From: Betaproteobacteria bacterium
GTDB taxonomy: Bacteria; Pseudomonadota; Gammaproteobacteria; Burkholderiales; SG8-41
NCBI GenBank assembly: GCA_025356695.1
Contig: JANXSE010000359.1
Span: 1-62,811, forward strand
Length of the DNA: 62,811 nt
Direction of reading: 5' to 3'
Shown: positions 25,961 through 34,983 of the stretch, in pieces
Layout: each line of letters begins with the position of its first letter
How positions within the stretch are numbered: the stretch's first letter is position 1
Translations under genes and position numbers: made by a program
Notes under the pieces: model-generated
Database searches by the model: none
The model's input: the letters and a program-made list of their open reading frames with translations, nothing else
Told to the model about the DNA's origin: nothing

Positions 25961-26752
25961 ATGCGTTCAAGTTTAGCGTTAATTCTCGTGCTTTGCGTGT
26001 CGGCCTGCGGTCTGTTGCCCGAACAGATCGATGTAACCAAGGACTGGTCGGCAGACAAGCTCTATACGACGGCCAAGGAAAAGCTCACCGAGGGCTCCTA
26101 CGAGGCCGCCATCAAGATGTACGAGAAACTCGAGGCGCGGTATCCGTACGGCCGCTATGCGCAGCAGGCGCAGCTTGAGATCGCCTACGCGTATTACAAG
26201 GACAAGGAAATCGCATCGGCCTTGAGTGCCGCCGAGCGCTTCATCAAGCTGCATCCGAACCATCCGAACGTCGATTACGCGTATTACCTGCGCGGACTGG
26301 CGAATTTCAACGACGACCTCGGCCTGCTGGGTTCCTATGCCGGGCAGGACATGAGTGAGCGCGATCCGAAATCGGCGCGCGAGGCGTTCAACGCGTTCAA
26401 GGACCTGGTGACGCGTTTTCCGAACAGCAAATATGCACCGGACTCGGTGCAGCGCCTGAATTACCTGGTCAATATGCTGGCCGCCAGCGAAGTCAACGTG
26501 GCGCGCTATTACATGAAGCGCGGCGCCTATGTGGCGGCAGCAAACCGGGCGCAATTTGCGCTTAAAACCTATCCGCAGGCGACGGCGAACGAAGAGGGGC
26601 TGCTGATACTGGTGCAGGCCTACGACAAACTCGGCATGAACGATTTGCGCAACGACGCCGAGCGCGTGATGAAAACCAATTTTCCGAACAGCAAGTATCT
26701 GAGCGGCAAGTTCGACAACAGCAAGCCGTGGTGGCAGCTCTGGAACTGGTAG
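25961..26752 (+). CDS. bamD: Outer membrane protein assembly factor BamD
   Basis: Essential lipoprotein of the BAM complex that inserts beta-barrel proteins into the outer membrane. Lipobox LCVSAC with lipidated C16, then five TPR-like repeats over about residues 33-245 (YTTAKEKLTEGSYEAAIKMYEKL, ARYPYGRYAQQAQLEIAYAYY and so on). 263 residues is normal. A TATAAT at 25928-25933 lies 28 bases upstream, inside the first codons of rluD, with no clear -35. Divergent from rluD-pgeF, a conserved arrangement in proteobacteria. Confidence 0.95.
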   Translation: MRSSLALILVLCVSACGLLPEQIDVTKDWSADKLYTTAKEKLTEGSYEAAIKMYEKLEARYPYGRYAQQAQLEIAYAYYKDKEIASALSAAERFIKLHPNHPNVDYAYYLRGLANFNDDLGLLGSYAGQDMSERDPKSAREAFNAFKDLVTRFPNSKYAPDSVQRLNYLVNMLAASEVNVARYYMKRGAYVAAANRAQFALKTYPQATANEEGLLILVQAYDKLGMNDLRNDAERVMKTNFPNSKYLSGKFDNSKPWWQLWNW

Positions 26753-26762
26753 CCGTCGCTAT

Positions 26763-27062
26763 CTATCGTGCGAGCTTGCGCACGATGGTCATCAATTCGT
26801 TGATCGCCTGCTCGCCGCGTCCTGACTTGATGGCCGTCTGCACGCAGCCGCGGGTGTGATCTTCAAGCAATTGTGTGGTGACCGCATCAAGTGCGGCGTG
26901 CACCGCCGCCACCTGTGTCAGCACATCCACGCAATATCGCTGTTGCTCGATCATGCGCGCAATGCCGCGCACCTGCCCCTCGACGCGGGTGAGTCGCTGC
27001 AACAGCGTGCGGCGGTGCGGTTGCGCGACTTTTTTGCGTGCGGCAGATTCAGTCTGTTTCAA
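26763..27062 (-). CDS. csoR: Copper-sensing repressor, CsoR/RcnR family
   Basis: A 99-residue all-helical metal sensor. The Cu(I) ligand set is present with CsoR spacing: C44 (RYCVDV), H69 and C73 (EDHTRGC), intervals of 25 and 4 residues. In RcnR-type Ni/Co sensors an N-terminal His is also used; here the Cys-His-Cys pattern and neighbours copA and copZ favour copper. Last gene of copA-copZ-csoR, overlapping copZ by 14 bases. It should bind the palindrome upstream of copA and be released by Cu(I), giving autoregulation. Confidence 0.92.
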   Translation of the reverse strand: MKQTESAARKKVAQPHRRTLLQRLTRVEGQVRGIARMIEQQRYCVDVLTQVAAVHAALDAVTTQLLEDHTRGCVQTAIKSGRGEQAINELMTIVRKLAR

Positions 27063-27255
27063 AGCCGGCGTCCCTGACCGCGTTTTTCAGGTCCGCCGGC
27101 GTGGCCCTGGCGGGGTCGTAGGATACCGTCGCCTGCGCCTGTTCCAGCGAGACGTCCACGCTGCCGACGCCGCTCAATGCGGCGACAACTTTGCGCACGC
27201 TGTTGACGCAGCCGCCACAGGTCATGCCGCTCACCTTGAATGTCACCGTTTCCAT
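27049..27255 (-). CDS. copZ: Copper chaperone CopZ (HMA domain)
   Basis: A 68-residue ferredoxin-like metallochaperone with the Cu(I) motif MTCGGC at residues 11-16 and the ending DAGFETD. It delivers copper to CopA. The start at 27255 has AAGGAG six bases upstream; an in-frame ATG at 27270 overlaps that Shine-Dalgarno and is unlikely. Lies 20 bases after copA and overlaps csoR. Confidence 0.94.
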   Translation of the reverse strand: METVTFKVSGMTCGGCVNSVRKVVAALSGVGSVDVSLEQAQATVSYDPARATPADLKNAVRDAGFETD

Positions 27256-27275
27256 TGCATTCTCCTTCAAGAAAA

Positions 27276-29459
27276 TTATTTTCCCGCCGTCCAGCGCTTG
27301 AGCAGCAAAGAGTTGCTGACCACCGATACCGAGCTCAGCGCCATCGCCGCGCCGGCGATGACGGGGCTCAACAGTCCCATCGCGGCCAGTGGAATGCCCA
27401 GCACGTTGTAGACAAAGGCGAAGAACAGGTTCTGGCGGATCTTGCGCAGCGTCGCGCGCGAGAGTGTGATGGCATCGGCGACGCTCATCAGGTCGCTGCG
27501 CATCAAAGTCACATCCGCGGTCTGGATTGCCACATCCGCGCCGCTGCCGATCGCAAAGCCGACATCGGCTGCCGCCAGCGCCGGCGCATCGTTGATGCCG
27601 TCGCCCACCATGCCGACGACGCGGCCGCGGCCGCGCGCGTTTTCGACTTCGCGCGCCTTGTCCTGCGGCAATACCTGCGCGCGGAAATTCGTGATGTGGG
27701 CGGCATCGGCAATGGCGCGTGCCGTCGCCGGATGGTCGCCGGTCAGCATCAGAATTTCGACGCCGAGTGTGCGCAGGCGTGTCACCGCCGCGGGCGAGGT
27801 CGCGCGCAGGCGGTCGGCGACGATGATAAGTCCGAGCGCGACGCCGTCGCGCGCAAGCGCGACCGGTGTGCCGCCGACCGGTAATGCGGCGAAACGCTCC
27901 GCGCCGATGGCCGCGCCGTTCGCGGTTACGAAGTCCGGCGAGCCGAGCGCGATGTGCCGGCCACCGACCATGGCGGCGACGCCGCGGCCTGGCGTGGAGA
28001 CAAATTCGCTCATCGACAGCGGTGTGATGCTTTTCTGCGCGGCGTAATCGCGAATCGCGCGCGCCAGCGGATGGTCGGCGCCTTGCTCCAGCGTGACGGC
28101 ATAGACCAGCAGGTCTTCGCGGTCTGCCGCGTCAAATGGCAGCACGTCAATCACGCGCGGCCGGCCCTCGGTCAGCGTGCCGGTCTTGTCGACCAGCAGC
28201 AGATTGATGCGCCCCGCATTCTCAAGCGCCGACGCGTTGCGGAACAGTACACCGATGCCGGCGCCGCGTCCGCTGCCGACGACGATGGCCGTCGGTGTAG
28301 CCAATCCCAGCGCGCAGGGGCAGGCGATCACCAGTACCGCCACGGCGTTGACCAGCGCGCTATCGAATTCTCCGCGCCAGCCCCACCAGTAAGCGACGGT
28401 GAGCATGGCCAGCGTGACGACTGCGGGGACAAAAATGCCGGCGATCGTATCGGCCAGCCGTTGCACCGGTGCTTTTGAACCCTGCGCCGCTTCCACCAGT
28501 CGCACGATCGCAGCCAGCGCGGTTTCGGCACCCACGCCGGTGGCACGGCATTTCAGCAGGCCGTCCTGATTGAGGGTGCCGGCTAAAACCTTGGTGCCGC
28601 CGGTTTTTTCGACCGGGATGCTTTCGCCGGTCAGCAGCGATTCGTCGATGCTTGAGCGGCCTTCGATGACGACGCCGTCGACCGGAACGCCGGCGCCGGG
28701 ACGCACCACGAAGATATCGTCGATGTGCAGGCTGGCGGCGTCGACGGCGACAAGCCGGCTGTCGCGTTCGATCAACGCCGTCTGCGGTTGCATGCGCAGC
28801 AATTGTTCGATCGCCGACGAAGTGCGTGATTTGGCGCGCGCCTCCAGCAGCTTGCCCATTAGCACCAGCGTGATGATGGCTGCGCTGGCCTCGAAATAGA
28901 CGTGGTGATGCAGGCCCTCGACGGTGACCACTGCGCTGAACAGCCAAGCGATGCTGGTGCCGATTGCGACTAGCACATCCATGTTGGCCGCACCGCTGCG
29001 CAGCGCGTGCCAGGCGCCAATGTAAAAGCGCCAGCCGATCCAGAATTGTACCGGGGTGGCGAGCATCATCTGCACCCAGCGCGGCAACAGGTCGTCATGG
29101 CTGCCCGAAAACATCGCGCCCATCTGCGCCACCAGCGGCAGGGTCAGGATGGCCGAGATCCAGAACAGACGCAATTCACGCTGGTAGTTTGCGGCGCGTT
29201 CTTCGCGTAACGCGTCTTTGTTGTCTGGGGTGAGTTCGCGCCCGTCGTAGCCGGCTTTGCGTACGGCAGTCAGCAACGTATCGACTGTCACACCACCAGT
29301 GACAGTAGCGTGTGCTTTTTCAGTGGCGAAATTGACGTTGGCGCTGACGCCGGGCAGGCGGTTGAGGGTTTTTTCGATGCGCGCGGCGCAGGCCGCACAA
29401 GTCATGCCCTTGATCGCCAGATCAAGCGTGTGGTTGGCGGCGGGATTTTCAGCTGGCAT
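27276..29459 (-). CDS. copA: Copper-exporting P1B-type ATPase
   Basis: A 727-residue Cu(I) export ATPase. One N-terminal heavy-metal domain (GMTCAACA, 18-25), eight predicted helices, the ion-gate CPC in ACPCALGLATPT, phosphorylation motif DKTGTLTEG, HP motif in GADHPLARAI, and GDGINDAPAL. A TGE motif is in LLTGESIPVEK. CcoI, which loads cbb3 oxidase, is a close relative; pairing with CopZ and CsoR and a CsoR operator argue for the detoxifying CopA, though it might serve both roles since no ccoI is next to the cco genes. Confidence 0.95.
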   Translation of the reverse strand: MPAENPAANHTLDLAIKGMTCAACAARIEKTLNRLPGVSANVNFATEKAHATVTGGVTVDTLLTAVRKAGYDGRELTPDNKDALREERAANYQRELRLFWISAILTLPLVAQMGAMFSGSHDDLLPRWVQMMLATPVQFWIGWRFYIGAWHALRSGAANMDVLVAIGTSIAWLFSAVVTVEGLHHHVYFEASAAIITLVLMGKLLEARAKSRTSSAIEQLLRMQPQTALIERDSRLVAVDAASLHIDDIFVVRPGAGVPVDGVVIEGRSSIDESLLTGESIPVEKTGGTKVLAGTLNQDGLLKCRATGVGAETALAAIVRLVEAAQGSKAPVQRLADTIAGIFVPAVVTLAMLTVAYWWGWRGEFDSALVNAVAVLVIACPCALGLATPTAIVVGSGRGAGIGVLFRNASALENAGRINLLLVDKTGTLTEGRPRVIDVLPFDAADREDLLVYAVTLEQGADHPLARAIRDYAAQKSITPLSMSEFVSTPGRGVAAMVGGRHIALGSPDFVTANGAAIGAERFAALPVGGTPVALARDGVALGLIIVADRLRATSPAAVTRLRTLGVEILMLTGDHPATARAIADAAHITNFRAQVLPQDKAREVENARGRGRVVGMVGDGINDAPALAAADVGFAIGSGADVAIQTADVTLMRSDLMSVADAITLSRATLRKIRQNLFFAFVYNVLGIPLAAMGLLSPVIAGAAMALSSVSVVSNSLLLKRWTAGK

Positions 29460-29486
29460 GGCGCATGGCCGCGGGAGGGATCATGC

Positions 29487-29515
29487 AGTATAGGCGCCGG
29501 CGGCTGCGGATTCAA
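29487..29515 (-). promoter_or_regulatory. copA promoter
   Basis: On the minus strand TTGAAT (29515-29510) and TATACT (29492-29487) are separated by exactly 17 bases, a strong sigma-70-type match. Transcription would start near 29480, about 20 bases before the copA ATG. The CsoR-type palindrome abuts its -35. Confidence 0.75.
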
Positions 29516-29516
29516 G

Positions 29517-29533
29517 ATACCCCCATGGGGTAT
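29517..29533 (-). promoter_or_regulatory. CsoR-type operator
   Basis: ATACCCC-CAT-GGGGTAT: seven-base perfect arms with a three-base centre, matching the G/C-tract palindrome flanked by A/T that CsoR-family repressors bind. It sits directly upstream of the copA -35 and 58 bases before the gene. Repression in the absence of Cu(I) is expected. Confidence 0.8.
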
Positions 29534-29574
29534 ATTGAGGTGAGTCAAACGAAAGCGGTGTTTTTGCCGCGCGC

Positions 29575-30099
29575 TTACTGGCGCGTCAGCTTGCCGTCGA
29601 TGAAACGTACCTTGTCGCCGCTGCGAAACCCCGGTTCCAGGTCGTAGCTGATGGTGCGCATGGCGCCGTCTTCCATCCGTACGTTGACCTCGTATTGCGA
29701 GGTTTTCTTGACGTTTTTTTCGACCTGGTGGCCGGCGTAAGCGCCGCCGGCCGCGCCAAGGATGGTGGCAGCGGTGTTGCCGCGGCCGGAGCCGATCTGG
29801 TTGCCGAGCAGGCCGCCGAGCACGCCACCGGCGATGACGCCCACTGCGCTGCCTTCACCGGCTTTTTCAGTGACGCGGATCGAATCGACCGTACCGCAGG
29901 TGCTGCAGGTCGGGGCCGCCGGCACCGGTTGTGTCGATTGTGCCGCGGGTGCAGCGGGTTGCTGCGCGGGCTGGTTTGTTGGCGCCGGTGCGGCTTGTGC
30001 CGACTGGTAACGGTATTCCTGTGCTTGCAGCGGGGCAGTCAGCAGCACGGCGGTTGCGCCGGCGATCAGCCAGGCGGTGATTTTGCGTTGGGTGAACAT
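29575..30099 (-). CDS. Glycine-zipper 2TM (SlyB/Pal-like) envelope protein
   Basis: A 174-residue exported protein. Signal peptide about 1-26 (ends APLQAQ), a Pro/Ala/Gln-rich linker (33-64), a CSTC pair, then a glycine-zipper 2TM segment (about 85-122: VGVIAGGVLGGLLGNQIG, TAATILGAAGGAYAG), and a C-terminal beta domain (YEVNVRMEDGAMRTISYDL). Such proteins sit in or under the outer membrane and respond to envelope stress. No lipobox is evident. The ATG at 30099 follows GAGGAGG at good spacing; a longer frame to 30171 has none. Confidence 0.85.
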   Translation of the reverse strand: MFTQRKITAWLIAGATAVLLTAPLQAQEYRYQSAQAAPAPTNQPAQQPAAPAAQSTQPVPAAPTCSTCGTVDSIRVTEKAGEGSAVGVIAGGVLGGLLGNQIGSGRGNTAATILGAAGGAYAGHQVEKNVKKTSQYEVNVRMEDGAMRTISYDLEPGFRSGDKVRFIDGKLTRQ

Positions 30100-30175
30100 G
30101 CGATCCTCCTCGATGATGGTTGCCGGTAGATTATATGCCAGCCGGATTGTATGGGCTGCGAACTGCGTCACGCCC

Positions 30176-32146
30176 CTAGCTGCTCAGTTCGCGGCGATCG
30201 CGAAAAAATTCGAGGGCTTCCGGATTCGCGAGTGCCTCGATGTTTTTGATCGCACGGCCGTGCACCACGTTGCGTACCGCGAGTTCGACGATCTTGCCGC
30301 TTTTGGTGCGCGGGATGTCGTTGACCTGTACGACTTTCGCCGGCACGTGGCGGGTGGTGGTGTTGGCACGGATTTGATCGCGTATTTTTTCGATCAGCGC
30401 CGCATCAAGCTTGATCCTGTCGCGTAGCCGTACGAACAGCACGACGCGCACGTCGCTTGGTTGCTCTGGCGGCCAGTCCTGGCCGATGACGAGGCTTTCG
30501 AGCACTTCGCCGAGTTGTTCGACCACCCGGTAAATCTCGGCGGTGCCGATGCGTACGCCGCCCGGATTGAGCACGGTGTCGGACCTGCCGTAAATGATCA
30601 TGCCGCCGTGTTCAGTGAGTTCGACCCAGTCGCCGTGGCGCCAGACGTTGGGGTATCGCTCGAAGTAGGCGGCGCGATATTTGCTGCCATCGGCGTCGTT
30701 CCAGAAGGCCACCGGCATCGACGGAAATGACGCCGTGCAGACGAGTTCGCCCTTGGCGCCCTGCACCGAATTGCCTTCATCGTCGAACACTTCAACCTTC
30801 ATGCCCAGCGCGCGGCACTGGATTTCGCCGCGCCATACCGGCAGCAGCGGATTGCCGGTAACGAAGCAGGAGAGTATGTCGGTGCCGCCCGACATCGAGG
30901 CCAGATTGAGATCCGGCTTGATCTGACGATAGACGTAGTCGAAGCCCTCGGGGGCGAGCGGTGAGCCGGTCGACAGGATGGCGCGCAGGCGCTCGAGCTT
31001 GTGTGTTTCCCGCGGACGCAGGCCGGCCTTGGCCAGTGCGTCGATGAACTTGGCCGAGGTGCCCATGACCGTCATGCCGGTTTCGTCGGCGAAATCGAAC
31101 AGGATGTTGCCGCCACGCGCGAACGGCGAACCGTCGTAGAGCAGCACCGCGCTGCCGGCGGCCAGCGCGGTGATTTCCCAGTTCCACATCATCCAGCCCA
31201 GCGTGGTGAAGTAGAACAACCGGTCGTTGCGGCCGAGCCCGATATGCAACACGTGTTCCTTCAAATGCTGCAGCAGAGTGCCGCCCGCACCATGCACGAT
31301 GCACTTGGGCACGCCGGTGGTGCCCGAGGAATAAAGGATACAGAGCGGATGATTGAAGGGCAGGCGTTCGAATTCGATGATGCGCGGCTTGTAACGCGAC
31401 ATCAGTGTGTGCACATCGATGCAGCGGGGGATGGCGGCGATGTCGGGCGAGCGCCGGGTGTACGGAATCATGATGACGCGTTCGAGCGTGGGCAGTTCGC
31501 GCACAATTTCGGCCACGCGCGGCAGCACATCGATTGTTTTGCCGTTGTAAAAATAACCGTCGGCAACGAACAGGATCTTCGGTTTGATCTGGCCGAAGCG
31601 GTCAAGCACGCCCTGCACGCCGAAGTCGGGCGAGCACGACGACCAGATGGCGCCGATGCTGGACGTAGCCAGCATGGCGATCACCGCGCCCGGAATATTC
31701 GGCAGATAGGCGGCGACGCGGTCGCCGGCCTTGACGCCGCTGCCGCGCAGGGCCTGGGCGAGGCGCGAAACCTCCTGGTGCAGTTCGGCAAAGGTCACGC
31801 TGCTTTGCACGCGGTCTTCGCCGCGGAAGATTAGGGCCGGTGCGTGGTCGCGCCGGCGCAGCAGATTTTCGGCGTAGTTCAGGCGTGCCTGCGGGAACCA
31901 GCGCGCGCCGGGCATGCGTTCGCGGTGTTCGACGGTGATGTTGCCGGGGCCGTCGCCGATGACGCCGCAGAACGACCAGATCTCGCGCCAGAACTGTTCG
32001 GGTTCTTCAATCGACCATTGATACAGCGCGTCGTAATCGGCAAAGCTGCGGTGGTATCTGGCGGTCGCGCCGTGCATGAAAGCACGCATCAGCGACGCCG
32101 CCATTGATGCTGCGGAAGGTTGCCACAACGGTTCGACCATGGCCAT
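30176..32146 (-). CDS. Acetoacetate-CoA ligase
   Basis: ATP-dependent activation of acetoacetate to acetoacetyl-CoA, a step in PHB re-use and ketone-body utilisation. The ANL-family enzyme has about 656 residues from the chosen ATG: DUF3448-type N-terminus (VEPLWQPS), the AMP-binding motif [51 protein letters not shown] and the catalytic C-terminal Lys in RTKSGKIVE. Length and the EPLWQPS start are typical of this enzyme rather than acetyl-CoA synthetase. The 16 extra residues in frame (to 32194) would cover an inverted repeat and lack a Shine-Dalgarno. It complements phaC/phaB. Confidence 0.92.
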   Translation of the reverse strand: MAMVEPLWQPSAASMAASLMRAFMHGATARYHRSFADYDALYQWSIEEPEQFWREIWSFCGVIGDGPGNITVEHRERMPGARWFPQARLNYAENLLRRRDHAPALIFRGEDRVQSSVTFAELHQEVSRLAQALRGSGVKAGDRVAAYLPNIPGAVIAMLATSSIGAIWSSCSPDFGVQGVLDRFGQIKPKILFVADGYFYNGKTIDVLPRVAEIVRELPTLERVIMIPYTRRSPDIAAIPRCIDVHTLMSRYKPRIIEFERLPFNHPLCILYSSGTTGVPKCIVHGAGGTLLQHLKEHVLHIGLGRNDRLFYFTTLGWMMWNWEITALAAGSAVLLYDGSPFARGGNILFDFADETGMTVMGTSAKFIDALAKAGLRPRETHKLERLRAILSTGSPLAPEGFDYVYRQIKPDLNLASMSGGTDILSCFVTGNPLLPVWRGEIQCRALGMKVEVFDDEGNSVQGAKGELVCTASFPSMPVAFWNDADGSKYRAAYFERYPNVWRHGDWVELTEHGGMIIYGRSDTVLNPGGVRIGTAEIYRVVEQLGEVLESLVIGQDWPPEQPSDVRVVLFVRLRDRIKLDAALIEKIRDQIRANTTTRHVPAKVVQVNDIPRTKSGKIVELAVRNVVHGRAIKNIEALANPEALEFFRDRRELSS

Positions 32147-32167
32147 CGTGTCCTGTCGCGTTTTTAA

Positions 32168-32187
32168 GAATTCGCGGGAGCGAATTC
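32168..32187. repeat. 8-bp inverted repeat upstream of the acetoacetate-CoA ligase
   Basis: GAATTCGC (32168-32175) and GCGAATTC (32180-32187) around GGGA. It lies 22 bases upstream of the chosen start of the ligase gene. It could be an operator or a short mRNA hairpin. If the longer start at 32194 were used it would be coding. Confidence 0.5.
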
Positions 32188-32198
32188 GCGCCATTCTT

Positions 32199-32221
32199 AC
32201 CCTCTCCCGCCGGGAGAGGGT
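32199..32221. repeat. REP-like palindrome
   Basis: ACCCTCTCCCG (32199-32209) and CGGGAGAGGGT (32211-32221), an 11-base perfect palindrome with a single central C, followed by TGGGGTGAGGG. This pattern resembles a widespread proteobacterial intergenic repeat. It is between lysS and the ligase gene. No T-run follows on either strand, so it is not an intrinsic terminator. Confidence 0.6.
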
Positions 32222-32273
32222 TGGGGTGAGGGATTGATTGCGCTGACCGCTATTATCTACCTGCGCTCGATGA

Positions 32274-33776
32274 TTATTCGGCGCGCATCTGCGGAAACAG
32301 GATCACGTCGCGGATCGACGGGCTGTCGGTGAGCAGCATGACCAGGCGGTCAACGCCGATACCGGCGCCGGCGGTCGGCGGCAGTCCGTATTCAAGCGCG
32401 CGGATGTAGTCGGCGTCATAGTGCATCGCCTCCTGGTCGCCGGCGTCCTTCTGTCGCACCTGCGCGGCGAAGCGTTCGGCCTGGTCTTCCGGGTCGTTCA
32501 GCTCCGAGAAGCCGTTGGCGATTTCGCGGCCGGCGATGAAGAGTTCGAATCGCTCGGTGATTTCCGGGTTGCTGTCGTTGCGGCGCGCCAGTGGAGAAAC
32601 TTCGGCCGGATAGTCGATGATGAAAGTCGGATCGAACAGCTCGGATTCGGCGGTGCCCTCGAACAGCGTCAGTTGCAGGCCGCCAAGGCCGTCGGTCTCG
32701 CGGATCGGCAGTTTCAGTTCGGCCAGCTTGTGGACCAGTTTGGCACGGTCGTTGAGGATGTCGTCGGTGATTTCAGGGCGGTGTTTCTTGATCGCGTCCG
32801 TAATCGTCAGGCGCTCGAACGGTTTGCCGAAATCGATCTTGCGTTCCTGATAAGTGATCTCGGTTACACCGAAAACGGCCAATGTGATCTCTTTGAACAT
32901 CTCCTCGATGAGGGTCATCATGTAGCGGTAGTCGCGGTAGGCAACATACAGCTCGATCATGGTGAATTCGGGATTGTGGCGGGTTGAAATGCCCTCATTG
33001 CGGAAATTGCGATTGATCTCAAAAACCTTTTCGAAACCGCCGACCACCAGCCGCTTCAGATACAGTTCCGGCGCGATGCGCAGATAAAGCTGCATGTCGA
33101 GCGCGTTGTGGTGGGTGACAAACGGGCGCGCCGAGGCGCCGCCGGGGATCGGATGCATCATCGGTGTTTCGACTTCGAGGAAGCGGCGCTGCAGCAGCAG
33201 CGTGCGCATGGCCTGGATGATGCGCGAGCGCAGCACGAAATTCAGGCGCGTCTCCTCGTTGCAGATGAGATCGACGTAACGCTGGCGGTATTTCTGCTCC
33301 TGGTCGGTGAGGCCGTGGTATTTTTCCGGCAGCGGACGCAGGGATTTGACCAGCAGCACCACGCCCTTCACGCGGATGGTGAGTTCGCCCTTTTGCGTCT
33401 TGAACAGCACACCTTCGACGCCGACGATGTCGCCGATGTCGAAATGCTTGAATTCCTCGTGCTGTTCCTTGCCCGGATAGGCGTCGGTGAGATAAAGCTG
33501 GATGGTGCCGCCCATGTCCTGGATGTTGGCGAAGGTGGCCTTGCCCATCACGCGCTTCAACATGATGCGGCCACCGACGCGCACGACGACCGGATTGAGG
33601 TCGAGCCAGTCGCGGTCTTTTTCGTCGTGAAAGGCGTGCAGGTCGTCGGCGAAATGGTCGCGGCTGAATTTATTGGGGAAGGCGAAACCCTTTTCGCGCA
33701 GCGCTTTCAGTTTGGCGCGGCGCTCGGCGATGATCTGGTTTTCTTCGGGTTTCGGTGCGGCGGGTTGATCACTCAT
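32274..33776 (-). CDS. lysS: Lysyl-tRNA synthetase, class II
   Basis: Charges tRNA-Lys. 500 residues, normal for the class II bacterial enzyme. OB-fold anticodon domain at about 60-160 ([23 protein letters not shown]), then class II motif 1 ([15 protein letters not shown]), motif 2 ([18 protein letters not shown]) and motif 3 ([14 protein letters not shown]). The N-terminus [23 protein letters not shown] is the family's charged start. Follows prfB by 29 bases on the same strand, the usual prfB-lysS pair. Confidence 0.97.
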   Translation of the reverse strand: MSDQPAAPKPEENQIIAERRAKLKALREKGFAFPNKFSRDHFADDLHAFHDEKDRDWLDLNPVVVRVGGRIMLKRVMGKATFANIQDMGGTIQLYLTDAYPGKEQHEEFKHFDIGDIVGVEGVLFKTQKGELTIRVKGVVLLVKSLRPLPEKYHGLTDQEQKYRQRYVDLICNEETRLNFVLRSRIIQAMRTLLLQRRFLEVETPMMHPIPGGASARPFVTHHNALDMQLYLRIAPELYLKRLVVGGFEKVFEINRNFRNEGISTRHNPEFTMIELYVAYRDYRYMMTLIEEMFKEITLAVFGVTEITYQERKIDFGKPFERLTITDAIKKHRPEITDDILNDRAKLVHKLAELKLPIRETDGLGGLQLTLFEGTAESELFDPTFIIDYPAEVSPLARRNDSNPEITERFELFIAGREIANGFSELNDPEDQAERFAAQVRQKDAGDQEAMHYDADYIRALEYGLPPTAGAGIGVDRLVMLLTDSPSIRDVILFPQMRAE

Positions 33777-33805
33777 GGTGTCCTCGGTGCTGCAGCGGTG
33801 GCCGC

Positions 33806-34910
33806 CTAGATGCCCTGTTTCAGGCTGGCATTGATGAAATCGTCGAGACCGCCGTCGAGCACGGCCTGCGTGTTGCCGATTTCGACGTTGGTGCGTAGGT
33901 CCTTGATGCGCGACTGGTCAAGCACGTAAGAGCGGATTTGATGCCCCCAGCCGATGTCGGTCTTGGTGTCTTCCATCGCCTGTTTTTCTTCGTTGCGTTT
34001 GCGGATTTCCAGTTCGTACAAACGCGACTTCAACATCGCCATCGCCTCGGCGCGGTTGCGGTGCTGCGAGCGGTCGTTCTGGCACTGCACGACGATGCCG
34101 GTGGGCCCGTGCGTGATGCGGATCGCCGAATCGGTTTTATTGATGTGCTGACCGCCGGCACCGGAGGCGCGGAAGGTGTCGATGCGCAGATCGGCGGGAT
34201 TGATATCGATTTGTATCGTGTCATCGACCTCGGGATAAACAAACACGCTGGCAAACGACGTGTGGCGGCGGTTGTTCGAATCGAACGGTGATTTGCGCAC
34301 AAGGCGATGGATGCCCGATTCGGTGCGCAGATGCCCGTAGGCGTATTCGCCGGTGATTTTCAGCGAGGCGCTCTTGATGCCGGCAACTTCGGCCGGCGAT
34401 TCTTCAAGCAGTTCAACCTTGAAGCCCTTGCGTTCGCAATAGCGCAGATACATGCGTTCGAGCGAATGCGCCCAGTCCTGCGCTTCGGTGCCGCCGGAGC
34501 CGGACTGGATGTCGAGAAAGCAGTTGTTCGGATCCATCGGATTCGAAAACATGCGGCGGAACTCGAGATCGGCCACGGTCTTTTCGAGTTCGAGTGTGTC
34601 TTTGGCGATCGACTGCAGCGACGAGTCGTCGCCTTCATCGCGCGCCATCGCAAACAGCTCGTCGCTGTCCTGCAGGTCCTGGTCGAGTTTGGCCAGGGTG
34701 CCGACGGTGGATTCAAGTGATTTGCGCTCGCGGCCGAGGTCCTGTGCGCGTTTGGCGTCCGCCCAGACGGCGGGGTCTTCACACAGCTTTATGACTTCTT
34801 CGAGACGCTGGCGCTTTGCTGCGAAGTCAAAGATACCTCCGCAGTTCGGCATTGCGTTGGCCGAGGTCCTGCAGGCGACGGGCGACAATATTGAGCTGTT
34901 CTGCTTCCAT
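33806..34910 (-). CDS. prfB: Peptide chain release factor 2, with programmed +1 frameshift
   Basis: Releases nascent proteins at UGA and UAA. The coding region is two frames: 27 codons from ATG 34908-34910 ([18 protein letters not shown]...) reach an in-frame TGA at 34827-34829; after a +1 shift the second frame (34828 down to 33806) continues [12 protein letters not shown] and runs to the end, 367 residues in all. The SPF anticodon-like motif (VRKSPFDSN) and the catalytic GGQ ([11 protein letters not shown]) are both present. The shift site has the E. coli form. RF2 thus controls its own synthesis. Located between recJ and lysS. Confidence 0.97.
34826..34841 (-). other. Programmed +1 frameshift site of prfB
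   Basis: On the minus strand the site reads CGGAGG-TAT-CTT-TGA-C. GGAGG acts as an internal Shine-Dalgarno three bases before the slippery CTT, and TGA-C is the poor stop context. The ribosome slips from CTT to TTT and continues with GAC (34828-34826). This is nearly identical to the classical bacterial RF2 element. Confidence 0.95.
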
Positions 34911-34983
34911 GCTGCGGGTGTCAGTGGCGAAAACCGCGATTATACAGGACGGCGCCACGTTCCCGCCCCGATTGCGCGCGGAC

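Noticed and set aside
27276..29459. CopA as the cbb3 assembly ATPase CcoI
   Set aside because: Operon with copZ and csoR and a CsoR operator fits detoxification. A double role cannot be excluded.
34827..34829. In-frame stop in prfB suggesting a pseudogene
   Set aside because: It is the standard RF2 frameshift with the slippery CTT-TGA-C and an internal Shine-Dalgarno.
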